A stretch of DNA of 7,796 nucleotides from contig JAIKXK010000069.1 in the NCBI GenBank assembly GCA_024684155.1, positions 1 through 7,796 on the forward strand. The letters are read 5' to 3'. This stretch comes from Lachnospiraceae bacterium. GTDB lineage: Bacteria > Bacillota > Clostridia > Lachnospirales > Lachnospiraceae. The notes under the pieces were generated by a model. It searched no databases. It was not told where the DNA came from and was given only the letters and a program-made list of their open reading frames with translations. The translations under genes and the position numbers were made by a program. The number at the start of each line of letters is the position of its first letter. Within the stretch, counting starts at the first letter, position 1. Shown piece by piece: positions 6,052-7,796 of this stretch.

Positions 6052-7686
6052 ATGAACCAGGAAAAAGTGATTGTAATTGACTTTGGCGGACAGTATAACC
6101 AGTTGGTAGCTCGTCGTGTCAGAGAGTGTAATGTATATTGCGAAATCTATTCCTATAAAACAGATTTATCCAAGATTAAAGAGATGAATCCGAAGGGAAT
6201 TATTTTAACTGGAGGTCCAAACAGCGTTTATGAAGAAGGCGCTGCGACCTGTTCCAAAGAATTATTTGAAATGGGAATTCCAGTCCTTGGACTTTGCTAT
6301 GGAGCTCAGCTTATGAGCCACGTATTAGGCGGAAAAGTAGAGCGTGCAGCAAATCGTGAATATGGAAAAACTGAGACTTCTTTTGATACAACATCAAAGC
6401 TATTTACCGGTATTCCGGAAACGTCCATTGTGTGGATGAGCCATTTTGACTATATTTCAAAACTTGCTCCAGGATTTAAATCAGTTGCTCATACGGATAA
6501 CTGTCCAGTGGCAGCAGCAGAAAATGAGGATGCAAAGCTTTATGCAATTCAGTTCCATCCTGAAGTACTACATACCCAGTATGGAAAAGAAATCCTATTT
6601 AACTTTGTAAGAAATATTTGTGCCTGCGAAGGAACCTGGAGAATGGATTCTTTTGTTGAGACACAGATTAAGGATATCCGTGAAAAGGTTGGAGATGGAA
6701 AAGTTCTTTTAGCTCTTTCAGGTGGAGTAGATTCTTCCGTTTTGGCAGCACTTTTAGCAAAGGCTATTGGACCACAGCTAACCTGTGTATTTGTTGATCA
6801 TGGTCTTCTTCGTAAAAACGAAGGGGATGAAGTAGAAGAAGTTTTTGGAAAGAGCGGAAACTTTGATGTTAACTTTGTTCGTGTAAATGCAAAAGACAGA
6901 TATTACGCAAAACTTTCTGGTGTTTGTGAACCTGAAAAGAAGAGAAAAATCATTGGTGAAGAATTCATCCGTGTGTTTGAGGAAGAAGCAAAGAAAATCG
7001 GAGCTGTAGACTTCCTTGCACAGGGTACCATTTATCCTGACGTGGTAGAAAGTGGACTTGGTGGAGAAAGTGCTGTTATTAAGTCTCATCATAATGTTGG
7101 AGGATTGCCAGATTTTGTTGATTTCAAGGAAATCATTGAACCTTTAAGAGATTTATTTAAGGATGAAGTTCGAAAAGCTGGTTTAGAGCTTGGACTTCCT
7201 GAATACTTAGTATTCCGTCAGCCATTCCCGGGACCTGGTCTTGGAATCAGAATTATTGGCGACGTTACTGAAGAAAAAGTTCGTATCGTTCAGGATGCAG
7301 ATGCAATTTATCGTGAAGAAGTTGCTCTTGCTGCAGAAGAGTGGAAGAAACAAAATGGTATTGGCGTAGAAGAAAGAAGTGCTCTTTCTGTTAGTGAACG
7401 TTTCGAAGCAGCTTATAACAGTAATCCTGCCTGGATGCCAGATCAGTATTTTGCAGCACTTACCAATATGCGTTCTGTCGGTGTTATGGGTGATGAAAGA
7501 ACCTATGATTATGCAGTTGCACTTCGTGCAGTACGCACCGTTGACTTTATGACTGCAGAGGCGGCAGACATTCCATTTGAAGTATTGCAGAAGGTAATGA
7601 GCCGAATCATAAATGAAGTTCGTGGGGTAAACAGAGTAATGTATGATCTTACAAGTAAGCCACCTGGAACGATTGAGATGGAGTAA
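6052..7686 (+). CDS. guaA: GMP synthase (glutamine-hydrolysing)
   Basis: This cytoplasmic enzyme converts XMP, ATP and glutamine to GMP, the last step of guanine nucleotide synthesis. The N-terminal class I glutamine amidotransferase domain (about 1-193) has the nucleophile C82 in GLCYGAQ and the catalytic pair H169 and E171 in QFHPEV. The ATP pyrophosphatase domain follows, with the PP-loop SGGVDSS at 223-229 and QGTIYPDVVESG at 324-335. The XMP-binding/dimerisation domain contains PFPGPGLGIRIIG (391-403) and RSVGVMGDERTYDY (474-487), ending PPGTIEME. At 544 residues it is longer than the usual 510-525. The excess lies between ADAIY (416-420) and RSVGVMGD (474), about 54 residues where I recall about 24. 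The tail reads IEME where many GuaA proteins end IEWE. It has its own promoter and terminator, so it is a single-gene unit. Confidence 0.98.
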   Translation: MNQEKVIVIDFGGQYNQLVARRVRECNVYCEIYSYKTDLSKIKEMNPKGIILTGGPNSVYEEGAATCSKELFEMGIPVLGLCYGAQLMSHVLGGKVERAANREYGKTETSFDTTSKLFTGIPETSIVWMSHFDYISKLAPGFKSVAHTDNCPVAAAENEDAKLYAIQFHPEVLHTQYGKEILFNFVRNICACEGTWRMDSFVETQIKDIREKVGDGKVLLALSGGVDSSVLAALLAKAIGPQLTCVFVDHGLLRKNEGDEVEEVFGKSGNFDVNFVRVNAKDRYYAKLSGVCEPEKKRKIIGEEFIRVFEEEAKKIGAVDFLAQGTIYPDVVESGLGGESAVIKSHHNVGGLPDFVDFKEIIEPLRDLFKDEVRKAGLELGLPEYLVFRQPFPGPGLGIRIIGDVTEEKVRIVQDADAIYREEVALAAEEWKKQNGIGVEERSALSVSERFEAAYNSNPAWMPDQYFAALTNMRSVGVMGDERTYDYAVALRAVRTVDFMTAEAADIPFEVLQKVMSRIINEVRGVNRVMYDLTSKPPGTIEME

Positions 7687-7696
7687 GCGAGCAAAT

Positions 7697-7742
7697 AGCC
7701 GTGAGACCTTTTAAATAAAGGGTTTCACGGCTTTTACTTTTT
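7697..7742 (+). terminator. Rho-independent terminator after guaA
   Basis: AGCCGTGAGACC (7697-7708) pairs with GGTTTCACGGCT (7721-7732), one wobble included, and the stem continues inward through TTTT/AAAG-type pairs to an AAAT loop, about 16 pairs in all. TTTACTTTTT follows. It begins 11 bases after the guaA stop codon. Confidence 0.93.
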
Positions 7743-7747
7743 CTCAA

Positions 7748-7770
7748 AGTACTGTTGCAGTACTGTCTGC
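7748..7770. repeat. Two tandem copies of an 11/12-base unit
   Basis: AGTACTGTTGC (7748-7758) is followed at once by AGTACTGTCTGC (7759-7770), identical apart from one extra C. AGTACT is itself a palindrome. The repeat is past the guaA terminator and close to the window edge, so more copies may lie nearby but outside the view. No function is assigned. Confidence 0.55.
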
Positions 7771-7796
7771 TATTTTTGGAACATTTCAGACATGGT

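Noticed and set aside
6778..7092. Minus-strand open frame of about 104 codons inside guaA
   Set aside because: It lies wholly opposite the conserved ATP pyrophosphatase domain of GuaA and has no family features.
1..7796. CRISPR array, insertion sequence, defence or toxin-antitoxin genes
   Set aside because: No regularly spaced repeats, transposase motifs or small paired genes are present. Nearly all the DNA is accounted for by housekeeping genes.

Overview
The window looks like a piece of an ordinary low-GC Firmicutes chromosome, most likely a Lachnospiraceae-type Clostridium relative. The reasons are the A/T-rich intergenic DNA with strong Shine-Dalgarno sites and sigma-A style promoters, the clostridial form of the uracil permease, and a GMP synthase with an enlarged C-terminal domain. 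The genus cannot be fixed from the sequence alone. Every gene seen is intact, and no CRISPR array, tRNA, rRNA, transposase or prophage gene is visible.

Layout, left to right. Positions 3-88 hold a GC-richer, nested imperfect palindrome (50% G+C over the first 90 bases) lying past the 3' end of trkH; it may be a dispersed palindromic repeat. The minus-strand block upp - trkA - trkH (3733 down to 182) follows. It encodes uracil phosphoribosyltransferase and the two parts of a Trk potassium importer; trkA and trkH are 8 bases apart and the trkH ribosome site overlaps the trkA stop. On the other side of a 161-base divergent region lies uraA on the plus strand (3895-5259), a uracil permease of the NCS2 family. 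The two promoters are back to back with 7 bases between their -35 boxes. Uptake (uraA) and capture of uracil as UMP (upp) are thus paired, with the potassium genes downstream of upp.

A strong hairpin terminator (5282-5330) separates uraA from a convergent minus-strand gene (5349-5879) for a 176-residue protein of unknown function. That protein has a run of nine serines and a short segment reminiscent of the C-terminal end of the flagellar cap protein FliD. Divergent from it is guaA (6052-7686), GMP synthase, with a clear promoter and a strong terminator (7697-7742). The last 50 bases carry two near-identical tandem 11/12-base units and no identifiable gene.

The theme is nucleotide salvage and synthesis (uracil uptake and salvage, GMP synthesis) next to potassium uptake. 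The points most worth checking are the left-edge palindrome, T-runs at the expected starts of the upp and uraA transcripts that recall UTP-sensitive initiation in enterobacterial pyrimidine salvage genes, an extra stretch of about 30 residues in the GuaA dimerisation domain, and the unknown serine-rich protein. I do not see a convincing new multi-gene system here.
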